Assembly: GCF_027533845.1 (NCBI RefSeq)
Contig: NZ_JAPZVN010000004.1
Coordinates: 372,001-436,000 of the forward strand
Source of the DNA: Streptomyces sp. RPT161
GTDB lineage: Bacteria > Actinomycetota > Actinomycetes > Streptomycetales > Streptomycetaceae
DNA length: 64,000 nt
Direction of reading: 5' to 3'
Position numbers and translations under genes: made by a program. Of this stretch, positions 17,203 through 25,562 are shown piece by piece; position 1 is the stretch's first letter, and every line of letters starts with the position of its first letter. The notes beneath the pieces were generated by a model, which was not told where the DNA came from, searched no databases, and worked only from the letters and a program-made list of their open reading frames with translations.

Positions 17203-17225
17203 AAAGAAAACCGATTAGTACGTAT
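17203..17225. promoter_or_regulatory. ARE-like operator between the receptor and AfsA-type genes
   Basis: On the minus strand the sequence ATACGTAC-TAAT-CGGTTT (17225 down) matches ANACNNAC exactly, then a 4-base rather than 3-base gap, then CGGTYT exactly. The element is in the 108-bp divergent promoter region, where GBL receptors normally bind to control themselves and the synthase. Confidence 0.6.
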
Positions 17226-17277
17226 GTTAGCAGTGGGGGTCTCCTGCCCCCCAAGGCGCAGATTCCAGGGGGGATTT

Positions 17278-18267
17278 ATGACGCAGCGGCTTTCTGTCGT
17301 CCGTACCGCGGGCGATGTCGTTCCGGGAGTGGCGCGGGGCATGGCCGCGTCGGACGCGGCGGCTCCGGTGGCCAGGGAACTGGTGCACAGGACCTCCGAA
17401 CACGAAGTGCTTCCGACCGGATGGACTCGGCTCGATGGCTCCCACTTCTCGGTGTCGGTTCGCTGGCCGCGTGATCACAGGTGCTTCGCTCCGGTGGGCG
17501 GCCACCATGACGCCCTGCTGGTCGCGGAGACGATGCGACAGGCCACGATACTTCTGGCCCATGCCGAGATGGACGTTCCGCTGGACCATCACTTCGTCAT
17601 GTGGGGACTGGAGTACTCGGTCACCGATGTGGCACGGCTCGCGCTGGACGATCGGCCCGACGCCGTGGAGACCGTGGTGACCTGCAGCGGGGTGCAGCGG
17701 CGCGGCAACCGGTTGTCCAGCATGCGCACCAAGTACGTGCTGTGGCGCGCGGGCCGGGTGCTGGCCACCGGCAGGGCCCGGCTGACCTGCACCAGTGCCC
17801 AGGTCTACGCTCGGCTGCGGGGCGAGCGGCTGGCCGCCGCGGGCCTCGCGGTCCCGCTGCTGCCCGCCGTACCGCCGGAGCAGGTCGGCCGCACCGCCAT
17901 CGAGGACGTCGCGCTCGCCCCCGTACCGCAGGAGCGCGTCTGGAGGCTGCGCGTCGACAGCGGCCACCCCTCGTACTTCCACCGTCCCAACGACCACGTT
18001 CCCGGCATGCTGCTGCTGGAAGCGGCGCGGCAGGCGGCCCGCTCGGTCAGCTCCGCCGACCGGTTCGTCCCGACCGCCGTGGACGTGGCGTTCCACCGCT
18101 ACGCCGAACTCGACAGCCCCTGCTGGATCACCGCCGGTCCGCCGCGCGCCGACCCCTGGGGCGGCCGGACGGTGCGGGTCAGCGGACACCAGGACAATGA
18201 ACTGGTGTTCCTCGCCACGCTGGCCTGCGCGGCCCCTGACGAGCCCGACGAGTGGAGGTCGCGTTGA
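17278..18267 (+). CDS. AfsA/ScbA-type gamma-butyrolactone synthase
   Basis: This 329-residue protein belongs to the AfsA family, which condenses a beta-ketoacyl group with dihydroxyacetone phosphate, the first committed step of butyrolactone or butenolide signal synthesis. Two AfsA (hotdog-like) repeats are visible: residues ~40-165, with LVHRTSEHEVLPTGW and HHDALLVAETMRQATILLAH, and ~205-320, with HPSYFHRPNDHVPGMLLLEAARQAAR. The start is ATG 17278, preceded by AGGGGGG. The stop overlaps the start of the reductase gene. The receptor gene is divergent, and an ARE-like element lies between them. Confidence 0.92.
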   Translation: MTQRLSVVRTAGDVVPGVARGMAASDAAAPVARELVHRTSEHEVLPTGWTRLDGSHFSVSVRWPRDHRCFAPVGGHHDALLVAETMRQATILLAHAEMDVPLDHHFVMWGLEYSVTDVARLALDDRPDAVETVVTCSGVQRRGNRLSSMRTKYVLWRAGRVLATGRARLTCTSAQVYARLRGERLAAAGLAVPLLPAVPPEQVGRTAIEDVALAPVPQERVWRLRVDSGHPSYFHRPNDHVPGMLLLEAARQAARSVSSADRFVPTAVDVAFHRYAELDSPCWITAGPPRADPWGGRTVRVSGHQDNELVFLATLACAAPDEPDEWRSR

Positions 18268-19109
18268 TCCTGGTGACAGGTGCTACCGGAACGGTGGGCG
18301 GCCGGGTCGCCCGCCGGCTGCTCGACCGCGGTCCGTTGCGGGTGCTGGCGCGGCGGCCCGAGCGGGTGGCGTTCGCGGGACCGTCGGCGGAGGTGGTGCC
18401 CGGCGACTACGGGGACCGCGCCTCGCTGGACGCGGCCATGGTGGGCGTCAGGGCGGCGTTCCTGGTGACCAACGACCCGCAGCGGCCACAGGAGGACGCC
18501 GACCTCCTGGACGCGGCCCGGGCCGCCGGGGTGCGGCGGGTGGTCAAACTCTCCGCGCACGCGGTCGGCCAGCCAGGCGCGGACGACCTGATCACCGACT
18601 GGCACCGCGCAAACGAGGACCGGCTGCGCGCCTGCGGTCTCGACTGGACCATCCTGCGACCGCGTGCCTTCATGACCAACACCCTGTCCTGGGCGTCCTC
18701 GATACGTACCGAGGGCGTGGTCCGCGCGTTCGACGGGGAGTCGCCCAACGCCTGTGTCGACCCGGACGACATCGCCGAGGTGGCCTGCCGGGCGCTGACC
18801 GAGCCGGGGCACGAGGGCCGGGTGTACTCGCTCACCGGTCCCGAGGCCCTCACCGTGCGGGAGCAGACCGACCAGCTCGGCGAGGTGCTGGGCCGGTCGC
18901 TTCGGTTCGAGCAGCTCACCGCGGACCAGTTCCGCGCGGGGCTGCGGCGGCGCTATCCGGAACCGGTGGTCGAGGCGCTGATGGCCAGCGCGGAACGGGG
19001 CCGCAGCGGAAGCAAGGCACAGGTGGACCCCACCGTCCGGGAGGTGACGGGCCGACCGCCCAAGAACTTCCGTGCCTGGGCGGCCGAGAACGCCGAGCGG
19101 TTCAACTAG
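18264..19109 (+). CDS. NmrA-like NAD(P)-binding reductase, coupled to the AfsA-type gene
   Basis: This 281-residue protein is a Rossmann-fold NAD(P)-binding protein of the NmrA/atypical SDR type. It has an N-terminal GATGTVGGRVARRL, VPGDYGD, a KLSAHAVG strand and WTILRPRAFMTN. TTG 18264 overlaps the AfsA stop (TTGA) and has GGAGG five bases upstream, so translation is coupled. By position it is a candidate for a reduction step after AfsA in signal assembly, comparable to the butenolide-phosphate or ketone reductases of other loci. This role is inferred from context only. Confidence 0.85.
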   Translation: MILVTGATGTVGGRVARRLLDRGPLRVLARRPERVAFAGPSAEVVPGDYGDRASLDAAMVGVRAAFLVTNDPQRPQEDADLLDAARAAGVRRVVKLSAHAVGQPGADDLITDWHRANEDRLRACGLDWTILRPRAFMTNTLSWASSIRTEGVVRAFDGESPNACVDPDDIAEVACRALTEPGHEGRVYSLTGPEALTVREQTDQLGEVLGRSLRFEQLTADQFRAGLRRRYPEPVVEALMASAERGRSGSKAQVDPTVREVTGRPPKNFRAWAAENAERFN

Positions 19110-20364
19110 CGGACTCCGCGGTGTCGTTGGGGCTGCCCAGGATGGCGGGCAGGTATCGGTGGCCGTTGGATATGAACGAGTTGAGGCTGCCCAGCTCGTG
19201 TACGGGCGCGGCCAGGGCGAGTTCGGGGAACCGGGAGAACAGCGCGGGCAGCGCCACCGACACCTCAAGCCGGGCAAGCGGCGCGCCCAGGCAGTGGTGC
19301 ACCCCGTGGCCGAACGACAGATGGTCCCGGCGGGTGGGCCGGGTCGGGTCGAACCGGTCCGCGTCCGGGCCGTGTTGCCCGGGGTCGCGGCCCGCACCGG
19401 CGAGCGAGACGATGACCGCGTCTCCCCGGCGGATCGTCACGCCGCCCAGCTCGATGTCCTCGACCGCGTACCGCAACGGCACGTTCGCGCCCGGTGCCTC
19501 CACCCGCAGGGTCTCCTCGACGACGTCCGCCCAGGAGACCTCCCCGGAACGAACCCGGCGCAGCTCGTCCGGGTGGGTCAGCAGCAGCCGGACGGCGTGG
19601 CAGATCAGGTTGATCGTGGTCTCGTAGCCCGCCGAGATCATCAGCAGTAGGGTGTCCACGAGTTCCTGCCGGCTGAGCCCGGTGCCGTCGCCGTCGTCCC
19701 GGGCGGCGATCAGACCGCTGGTCAGGTCATTGCCGGGCTGTGCGGTTTTGTCGGCGACGAGTTGGTCCAGCATCCGGTACAGCCGCTCGCCGTTGTCCTG
19801 CGCCTCCTCGACGGTCAGCGCGGTGCTGAACGTCAGGTCGATGGTGCGGCGCAGTTCGGGGCGGGACCGCTCGGGGATGCCGAACAGTTCGCAGATCACC
19901 TGGGTGGGCAGTGGGCTGGCGAACTCGGCCCGCAGGTCCACGGGTTGGCCGGCCGGGGTGGCCGCCAGGCGGTCGAGGAGGTCGGCGGTGATCTCCTCGA
20001 CGCGGGGTCTGAGTGCCGCGGTACGGCGCGCGGTGAACGCCTTGGAGACCAGCTTCCGTAGCCGGGTGTGGTCCGCGCCGAATGCGGTGATCATGCTGCG
20101 GACGGAAATCCACAGCGCCAGCGGCCAGTCCCGGGGTATCTCGCCGTTGATCCAGGCTGGCCAATGCTGGTAGGCGTCCTTGGAAACGCCGGGATGGGTC
20201 AGTAGTTTCTTGATCAGTGCATGACTTGTCACCGACCAGGCGGGAACACCACCCGGCAGTATCACGGGGACCACGGGCCCCCGTTCGCGTAGCCGTGCGG
20301 TTTCCGCGTGGATGTCCCGACCCGTGGGGTCCAGAACGACGGGTTCCACCATTGCCGTTTCCAT
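19102..20364 (-). CDS. Cytochrome P450 of the GBL locus
   Basis: This is a 420-residue bacterial class I P450. Its hallmarks are the I-helix AGYETT, the K-helix EETLR, a PxRxD-like loop and the heme loop FGHGVHHCLGAPLAR with the axial Cys. The N-terminus is soluble. Start ATG 20364 follows GGAGAA. It overlaps the reductase gene by 8 bases at the 3' ends. P450s are used to tailor avenolide-type signals (Cyp17 in the avenolide locus), so it may act on the signal molecule. It may equally belong to an unrelated pathway. No ferredoxin gene is adjacent. A hairpin lies 26 bases before the start. Confidence 0.9.
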   Translation of the reverse strand: METAMVEPVVLDPTGRDIHAETARLRERGPVVPVILPGGVPAWSVTSHALIKKLLTHPGVSKDAYQHWPAWINGEIPRDWPLALWISVRSMITAFGADHTRLRKLVSKAFTARRTAALRPRVEEITADLLDRLAATPAGQPVDLRAEFASPLPTQVICELFGIPERSRPELRRTIDLTFSTALTVEEAQDNGERLYRMLDQLVADKTAQPGNDLTSGLIAARDDGDGTGLSRQELVDTLLLMISAGYETTINLICHAVRLLLTHPDELRRVRSGEVSWADVVEETLRVEAPGANVPLRYAVEDIELGGVTIRRGDAVIVSLAGAGRDPGQHGPDADRFDPTRPTRRDHLSFGHGVHHCLGAPLARLEVSVALPALFSRFPELALAAPVHELGSLNSFISNGHRYLPAILGSPNDTAESAS

Positions 20365-20390
20365 TGGCAGTTCTCCGCTCTGTCGGCGGG

Positions 20391-20419
20391 AGTGCGGCCC
20401 CACGGAATGGGGCCGCACT
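20391..20419 (-). terminator. Hairpin between the questin-oxidase-like gene and the P450
   Basis: Perfect 11-bp arms, 20391-20401 and 20409-20419 (AGTGCGGCCCC and its complement), surround a 7-base loop. It may be a terminator for the upstream minus-strand gene. Its position only 26 bases before the P450 ATG also allows an attenuator-like leader role. There is no U-tract. Confidence 0.6.
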
Positions 20420-20479
20420 TGGTCACTGCCGTGATTCTCCGTGTCCGGAAAGGGATTTGACGGTTCGGGCCGACGGGCG

Positions 20480-21583
20480 TCAGCGGCGCGGGATGCGTTG
20501 TTGGGCGGCGAGGACGGCGGCGCCGAAGCGCGGGTCGGGGCGTAGCGCGTGTTCGCGGATGCACGCCTCGGTGAACTTCAGTACGTGTTCGTCCTGGTGC
20601 TCCACCGCGCGGGCGGCGAGTTCGTCGAACGACGGCACGTCGGTCTCCAACGCGGTGCGCAGGACGGTCTCCTCCTGCCGCCGGTCGCCGGTGAAGGCGA
20701 GCAGCAGCGCGATATGCACCTGCCACAGGGCGGCCAGGGTCGGCGTGTGCAACTCCGTGGGCAGATGGGGGAGTACCAGCCGGGCGGCGGCGGGCGCGGT
20801 GACGGCGTGGACCAGCGGCACGGGAAAGACCTCGGGGTGGGCGAGGTATATCCCGGCGAACTCCACGGTCATGTCGCTGAGCATGGCCTGCGGGTCGGCA
20901 GGGGCCAGTGCGTCCAGCGCCTGCCCGTATCCCTCGAACCGGTCCAGCGCACGCAGCCGTTCGGCGGCGGAACCGCGACTGACGGTGGCGGCCATGGGGC
21001 GGCGGGGCAGCGCCGCCACCGCGTAGGCCAGCCGGCCCTCGCCCTGCGCGGCGCCGAACCTCGCCTCACCGGGCAGCCCGGTGTAGCGGGCCGCCCAGTA
21101 GGCCAGGCCCCGGGCCAGTTCGGTGAGTTGGGCGCCGGTCGGCTTCGGGGCGGCGGACAGCGAGCGCACGGCGTGTGCGGTGCGGATCATGCCGTGGGTG
21201 AGTCCGGCCAGTGTGCCGGGCAGTAGCCGTCCCCACCAGCGGGCGAGCACATCGCGCCACGGCCGCTCGGCCAGTTCGCGCTCGAACAGCTTCTCCCAGT
21301 CGCCGGCCCGCTCGAACGCGCCCAGCGCGGGCCGCCAGGCGGACTCGTCGTCGGGGTCCAGGGCGAACCGCGGCGCCGGTGGCTCATGGTGCGGCATGGC
21401 CTGCCGGTACCCCTCCACCCAGGCGGCCACCTGGGCCCCGTGGCCCAGCACGGCCAGTGCCTCGGCGCCCATGGGGCCGTGGTTGGCGAGGTCACCCTGT
21501 GCTCCGCGCTCGTATCCGAGGTCGTCCATGCGCTCCAGGGCGTCGTTGACCGCGTCCTGGTAGCCGATGACATGACTGGTCAC
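20480..21583 (-). CDS. Questin oxidase-like protein (DUF4243)
   Basis: This 367-residue protein resembles the questin oxidase family: fungal GedK/AflY-type Baeyer-Villiger enzymes that open anthraquinone rings, plus many uncharacterised bacterial homologues. Visible family traits are an early NHGPMGAEAL, LGHGAQVAAWVEGYR, a WWGRLLPG segment and a late HALRPDPRF stretch. No flavin or heme site is recognisable. GTG 21583 is the likely start. It is divergent from a MarR gene, with a short palindrome in the 73-bp gap, so MarR-controlled induction by an aromatic compound is plausible but inferred. Confidence 0.8.
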   Translation of the reverse strand: MTSHVIGYQDAVNDALERMDDLGYERGAQGDLANHGPMGAEALAVLGHGAQVAAWVEGYRQAMPHHEPPAPRFALDPDDESAWRPALGAFERAGDWEKLFERELAERPWRDVLARWWGRLLPGTLAGLTHGMIRTAHAVRSLSAAPKPTGAQLTELARGLAYWAARYTGLPGEARFGAAQGEGRLAYAVAALPRRPMAATVSRGSAAERLRALDRFEGYGQALDALAPADPQAMLSDMTVEFAGIYLAHPEVFPVPLVHAVTAPAAARLVLPHLPTELHTPTLAALWQVHIALLLAFTGDRRQEETVLRTALETDVPSFDELAARAVEHQDEHVLKFTEACIREHALRPDPRFGAAVLAAQQRIPRR

Positions 21584-21628
21584 TGGCGGGCCCGCCTTCC
21601 GATAGCCGGTCTCCGGTATCCGAATACT

Positions 21629-21640
21629 TTGGATATCCAA
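21629..21640. promoter_or_regulatory. Palindromic candidate operator for the adjacent MarR
   Basis: TTGGATATCCAA is a perfect 12-bp palindrome in the divergent region between the questin-oxidase-like and MarR genes. A TATACA element (21643-21648) follows and lies 8 bases before the MarR GTG, which suggests a leaderless or nearly leaderless mRNA overlapped by the operator. Confidence 0.55.
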
Positions 21641-21656
21641 GCTATACACTGGTCCG

Positions 21657-22136
21657 GTGACGGACAAGATCGCCCCCGCCCCTCCCGACCCGGCGCAGCT
21701 CCAGGAGACGCTCGCCTTCGTTCCGCTGCTGGCCGCCTTCTTCCGGCGGGCGCACACGGACATGCCGGACCAACTGCGGGAGGCGTTCAGCAGCCATCGG
21801 CTCACCGCCCGGCACGGTGCGGTGCTCACCCAACTGCTCGCCCAGGACGCGATCGGCGTCAGCGAACTGGCCCGGCGGATGGGCCTGTCGCTGTCGACCG
21901 CCAGCGAACTGGTCGGCGACCTGAGCCGGGCGGGCTGGGCCAGCCGCCGGGAGGATCCGGCCGACCACCGCAGGACCCTGGTGGCGCTGCCCGAGGAGCG
22001 CCGCCCGGTCGTGGAGGAGTTCGTCGCGGTGCGCGCGGCGCCGCTGCTGCGGGCCATGGACGGGCTCTCCGCCGAACAGCGGCAGGGCTTCGTGGCGGGG
22101 CTGCGGGCGTGGGCGCACGAGGTGCGCGACTGGTAG
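21657..22136 (+). CDS. MarR-family transcriptional regulator
   Basis: This is a 159-residue winged-helix protein. The recognition region GVSELARRMGLSLSTASELVGDLSRAGWASRREDPADHRRTLVAL contains the beta-wing with the DxRR motif typical of MarR. N- and C-terminal helices would form the dimer and ligand cavity. The start is GTG 21657. It is divergent from the questin-oxidase-like gene and is the likely repressor of it and itself. It converges with the PP2C phosphatase gene. Confidence 0.9.
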   Translation: MTDKIAPAPPDPAQLQETLAFVPLLAAFFRRAHTDMPDQLREAFSSHRLTARHGAVLTQLLAQDAIGVSELARRMGLSLSTASELVGDLSRAGWASRREDPADHRRTLVALPEERRPVVEEFVAVRAAPLLRAMDGLSAEQRQGFVAGLRAWAHEVRDW

Positions 22137-22158
22137 CGGCCCAGGGGCCCGGTTGGGG

Positions 22159-23922
22159 CTACGTCGGCTCGCCCATGTCGGGTGCGGGCCGTGGCCGCAC
22201 CCGGGCGGCGAGCACCGCGATGTCGTCCTCCGCGGCCTGCGGCACCAAGCCGCGCAGCACCTCGTCCAGCAGGTCGTCCAGGTCTCCGGCCACCGGCAGT
22301 TTGAGGTTGGCCAGCCGGGCCAGCGAGACGTCGATGTCCTCGCCGCGCCGCTCCACCAGGCCGTCGGTGTACAGCAGCAGCACCTGGCCGGGCTGGAAGG
22401 CAGTGGTCACCAGGTCGTAACCGCCGAAGCAGGTGCCCAGCGGCGGACCGTTGGGAACGCCGATCAGCTCGGCGCCGCCGTCCTCGCCGAACAGGGCGGG
22501 CGGCAGGTGCCCGGCGCTCGCGAAGGCGCAGCGCTCACGGGCCGGGTCGGCCAGTGCCAGCAGGCAGGTGGCCGGGCGGACGGACTCGCTCTCCTCGCAG
22601 ATCAGGGTGTCGAGCTGGCGCAGGATCCGGTGCGGCGGCAGATCGGTGGCGGCCACATAGCGCAGTATCGAGCGGTAGCTGCTCATGTCGACGGCGGCCT
22701 CGATGCCGTGCCCCATCACATCGCCCATGGCCAGCAGGGTCCGCCCGTACGGCAGCCGGATGGTCTCGTACCAGTCGCCGCCGACCACCGCACTGGTGCC
22801 GGACGGCAGATAGCGCGAGGCCATCTCCAGGTTGGGGTGCGGGCTCCCCGGCTCGGCGAGCAGGGCGCGCTGCAGTTCCAGGGCGATGCCCTGGGAGCGG
22901 GCGTACCGGCTGGCGTTGTCGATGCCGATCGCGGCGCGGCCCGCCAGATCCTGGGCGAGCACCGTGTCCTCATCGGTGTACTGAGGCGTCAGCCCGGCCC
23001 TGGCCAGGGTCATCGCGCCGATCGCGTGGCCGCGGGCGGCGAGCGGCACGACCAGCAGCGAGTGGATCCCCATCGCCCGGTACTCGGCGATGTGCTCCGC
23101 CTCCGGCGGCTCGTCGTCGTCCTGTGGCCGCCACAGCACCGGCGAGGCGGTGGCCAGGCAGCGCTGCACGGCGGAGCCGTACGGATGCCGGACGAACTCG
23201 CCGGTCACCCCCAGCGCGTTCGCCCGGGCGCTCAGCGCCGGAACGGCGGCCAGCGCGGTCCTGCGCAGCCGTAGCGCGCCCGCCCTGGTCGCGGCGCCGT
23301 GCGGGGCGTCGGACGGGAAGACCTCGACGGTGGCCAGGTCGGCCAGCCGGGGGACGACGAAGTCGGCCAACTCGGCGCAGGTCATGTCCACGTCGAGGGT
23401 GGTGCCGATCCGCGTGGCGGCGGCGTCCAGCAGGGCGAGCCGGTGGCGGGCCTGCTCCAGGTCGTGCTGCTGCTGACGGAACTCGGTGATCTCCAGCATG
23501 ATCCCGACCAAGCCCTCCCGTCCGCCCTCGGCCGTCAGCCGGTGGTACGCGCAGTGCCACCAGCGGCGGTCCCCGGGCACGTCGGCGGGGGTGCGGCCGC
23601 TGATCACCACTTCCCTGGGCCGGCCGTCGTCCAGCACCTGCCGCAGCACGTCCGGCCGGTCGGCCACCTCCGGCAGCGCCTCGGTCAGGGTGCGGCCGAT
23701 CAGGTCGGCGGCCGGGACCCCGGTCATGCGGGTGAAGGCGGGATTGGCGTACAGGTGGCGCAGCCCCGGATCGAGGACGACGACCCCGGCGGTGGTGCCG
23801 TTCAGCACGCCGCGCAGCACCTCGTCGGTGCCGTGCGCCGCGAGGGCGGCGGCGGCCGCGTCGAACAGGGCGTCGGCGTGCAGCGCGTCGGCGTCGTCCC
23901 GGCCGGAAGCATCGGGGCACAC
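22159..23922 (-). CDS. PAS-GAF-PP2C (SpoIIE-type) protein phosphatase
   Basis: This 587-residue soluble signalling protein has a PAS domain (about residues 40-155; GVVVLDPGLRHLYANPAFTRMTG), a GAF domain (about 170-330; SLLVVPLAARGHAIGAMTLARAG) and a PP2C/SpoIIE serine phosphatase (about 345-580). The phosphatase shows GGDWYETIRL, MGDVMGHGIEAAVDMS and the final metal-binding AEDDIAVLAAR. Such proteins dephosphorylate anti-anti-sigma factors in response to redox, light or small molecules. GTG 23922 is the best start (AGGAGG 6-7 bases upstream). It has no HATPase domain, unlike many Streptomyces homologues. Confidence 0.9.
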   Translation of the reverse strand: MCPDASGRDDADALHADALFDAAAAALAAHGTDEVLRGVLNGTTAGVVVLDPGLRHLYANPAFTRMTGVPAADLIGRTLTEALPEVADRPDVLRQVLDDGRPREVVISGRTPADVPGDRRWWHCAYHRLTAEGGREGLVGIMLEITEFRQQQHDLEQARHRLALLDAAATRIGTTLDVDMTCAELADFVVPRLADLATVEVFPSDAPHGAATRAGALRLRRTALAAVPALSARANALGVTGEFVRHPYGSAVQRCLATASPVLWRPQDDDEPPEAEHIAEYRAMGIHSLLVVPLAARGHAIGAMTLARAGLTPQYTDEDTVLAQDLAGRAAIGIDNASRYARSQGIALELQRALLAEPGSPHPNLEMASRYLPSGTSAVVGGDWYETIRLPYGRTLLAMGDVMGHGIEAAVDMSSYRSILRYVAATDLPPHRILRQLDTLICEESESVRPATCLLALADPARERCAFASAGHLPPALFGEDGGAELIGVPNGPPLGTCFGGYDLVTTAFQPGQVLLLYTDGLVERRGEDIDVSLARLANLKLPVAGDLDDLLDEVLRGLVPQAAEDDIAVLAARVRPRPAPDMGEPT

Positions 23923-24183
23923 CCGGCTACCTCCTCCTCTCCCGTGTCCGAACCGCCTCGTCTTCATCGTCTGACCACGGTGGGTGATCCGCATCCGCGT
24001 TGCCCCGCCGGTGCGCCGGGGAAGCGCGGAGGCGGCGGACGTGCCATATCGTCTGGGCGTGACTGCGTCGACTGCCGCTGGGCCGGATCGGGACATCGAA
24101 GGCTTACCGGGGCGCGCCGCTCGGCGCCGCTTCGGCCGGGGCTGCGCGGGACGGTGCGGCCCCTCGTCGAGAAGCGCCGCGCC

Positions 24184-25524
24184 ATGATACGCGGGCGTCG
24201 GCGCACTCGCGACGCCCCGGCGCGGGCGGGCTCGCTGCGCGGCCGGGTGCTGGTGTCCATCGTGGCGGTCACCGCGTGCGCGGTGCTGGTGTTCACCCTG
24301 CCGCTGGCGGTGACGGTGCATCGGATCTACCGCAGCAACGCGGTGGTCACCGTGGAGCGCAACGCCGTCTGGGCCGCGCTCTCGCTGCCGGTTCCGGCGA
24401 GCACCCGGCACGGTCGCGCGGTGCTGCCGAGCGGCCGCTCCGCGGACACCCATGTGGCGATCTACACCGCCTCCGGACACCGGCAGGACGGCTGGGGCCC
24501 GGACTTCTCCAACCTGGTGCTCCAGGCCCGCGACGGCCGACTGCACGAGGCGGTGGAGAACGACCAACTCGCCGTCGCCGCACCGGTGTCCAGGAACGGC
24601 GAGGTGGTCGCGGTGGTACGGGCGTGGCTGCCATGGGACTTCGTCACCGACCGCACCCTGGGCGTCTGGCTGCTGCTCGCCGCGCTCGGCGCGGTGGCGG
24701 TGGCGCTGTCCGCGGTCCTCGCCCGGCACCTGGCGCGCCGCATCGCGATACCCCTGGAGCGGCTCACCGCCACCGCACGGGCGCTGGGCGACGGGGACTT
24801 CAGTATCCAGCCCGCGCGCAGCGGCATCCGGGAGGCGGACGCGGTCGGCCTGGCGCTGAGCGCCACGGCGGAGCGCCTGGGCCAACTGATCGAGCGGGAA
24901 CGGCGGTTCAGCACCGCCGTCTCGCACCAGCTGCGCACTCCGCTGACCGCGCTCATCCTCGGCCTGGAGCGTGCGCTTGAGCAGGACGGACCGGTACCGC
25001 GCGAGTCGCTGACCACGGCACTGCGCCGCGCCGACCAACTGGGCCGCACCGTGGAGGAGTTGCTCCACCTGTCCCGGGACACCCACCGCTCCGCCGGGTC
25101 GGTCGACGTCGCCCAGACCCTGGAGCAGGCGGCCGCACGCCACCGGGAGGCGATCAACGACGCCGGGCGCTCGCTGGTCACACGGTGCGAACCCGACCTG
25201 CCGCCGGTACAAGCGTCCGCCGTGGCCATCCTGCAGATCGTGGACGTGTTGCTGGACAACGCGCTGGCGCACGGCCGCGGCGAGATCAGCCTGGTGGCGG
25301 CGGACGTCGGGGCCGGGGTGGCGCTGGAGGTCGGCGACGAGGGGCCGGGACCGGCGGGCGGCGGCGACGCGGCCTTCGCGGTGCCGCGGCAGCGCGGCCA
25401 CGGCATCGGCCTGGCGCTGGCCCGCTCCCTCGCGGAGGCGGAGGGCGGGCGCCTGGTCCTCAGACGGCCGGGGCCAGGTCCGGTGTTCACCTTGCTGCTG
25501 CCCGCACACGAGGACCGGGGCTAG
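24184..25524 (+). CDS. Two-component sensor histidine kinase
   Basis: This is a 446-residue membrane kinase. Helix 1 (about residues 20-42) and helix 2 (about 158-180) flank a ~115-residue extracytoplasmic sensor region. A HAMP segment (about 180-232), the H-box FSTAVSHQLRTPLTAL (phospho-acceptor His ~247) and the ATPase domain with LLDNALAHG, GDEGPGPA and HGIGLALARSLAE follow. The start is ATG 24184. It converges on the only nearby response regulator gene rather than sharing an operon with it. The cognate pair is inferred from proximity. Confidence 0.9.
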   Translation: MIRGRRRTRDAPARAGSLRGRVLVSIVAVTACAVLVFTLPLAVTVHRIYRSNAVVTVERNAVWAALSLPVPASTRHGRAVLPSGRSADTHVAIYTASGHRQDGWGPDFSNLVLQARDGRLHEAVENDQLAVAAPVSRNGEVVAVVRAWLPWDFVTDRTLGVWLLLAALGAVAVALSAVLARHLARRIAIPLERLTATARALGDGDFSIQPARSGIREADAVGLALSATAERLGQLIERERRFSTAVSHQLRTPLTALILGLERALEQDGPVPRESLTTALRRADQLGRTVEELLHLSRDTHRSAGSVDVAQTLEQAAARHREAINDAGRSLVTRCEPDLPPVQASAVAILQIVDVLLDNALAHGRGEISLVAADVGAGVALEVGDEGPGPAGGGDAAFAVPRQRGHGIGLALARSLAEAEGGRLVLRRPGPGPVFTLLLPAHEDRG

Positions 25525-25562
25525 GCGCGGGGACCGCTCGTGGCTCGCCCCAGGAAAGGCAC

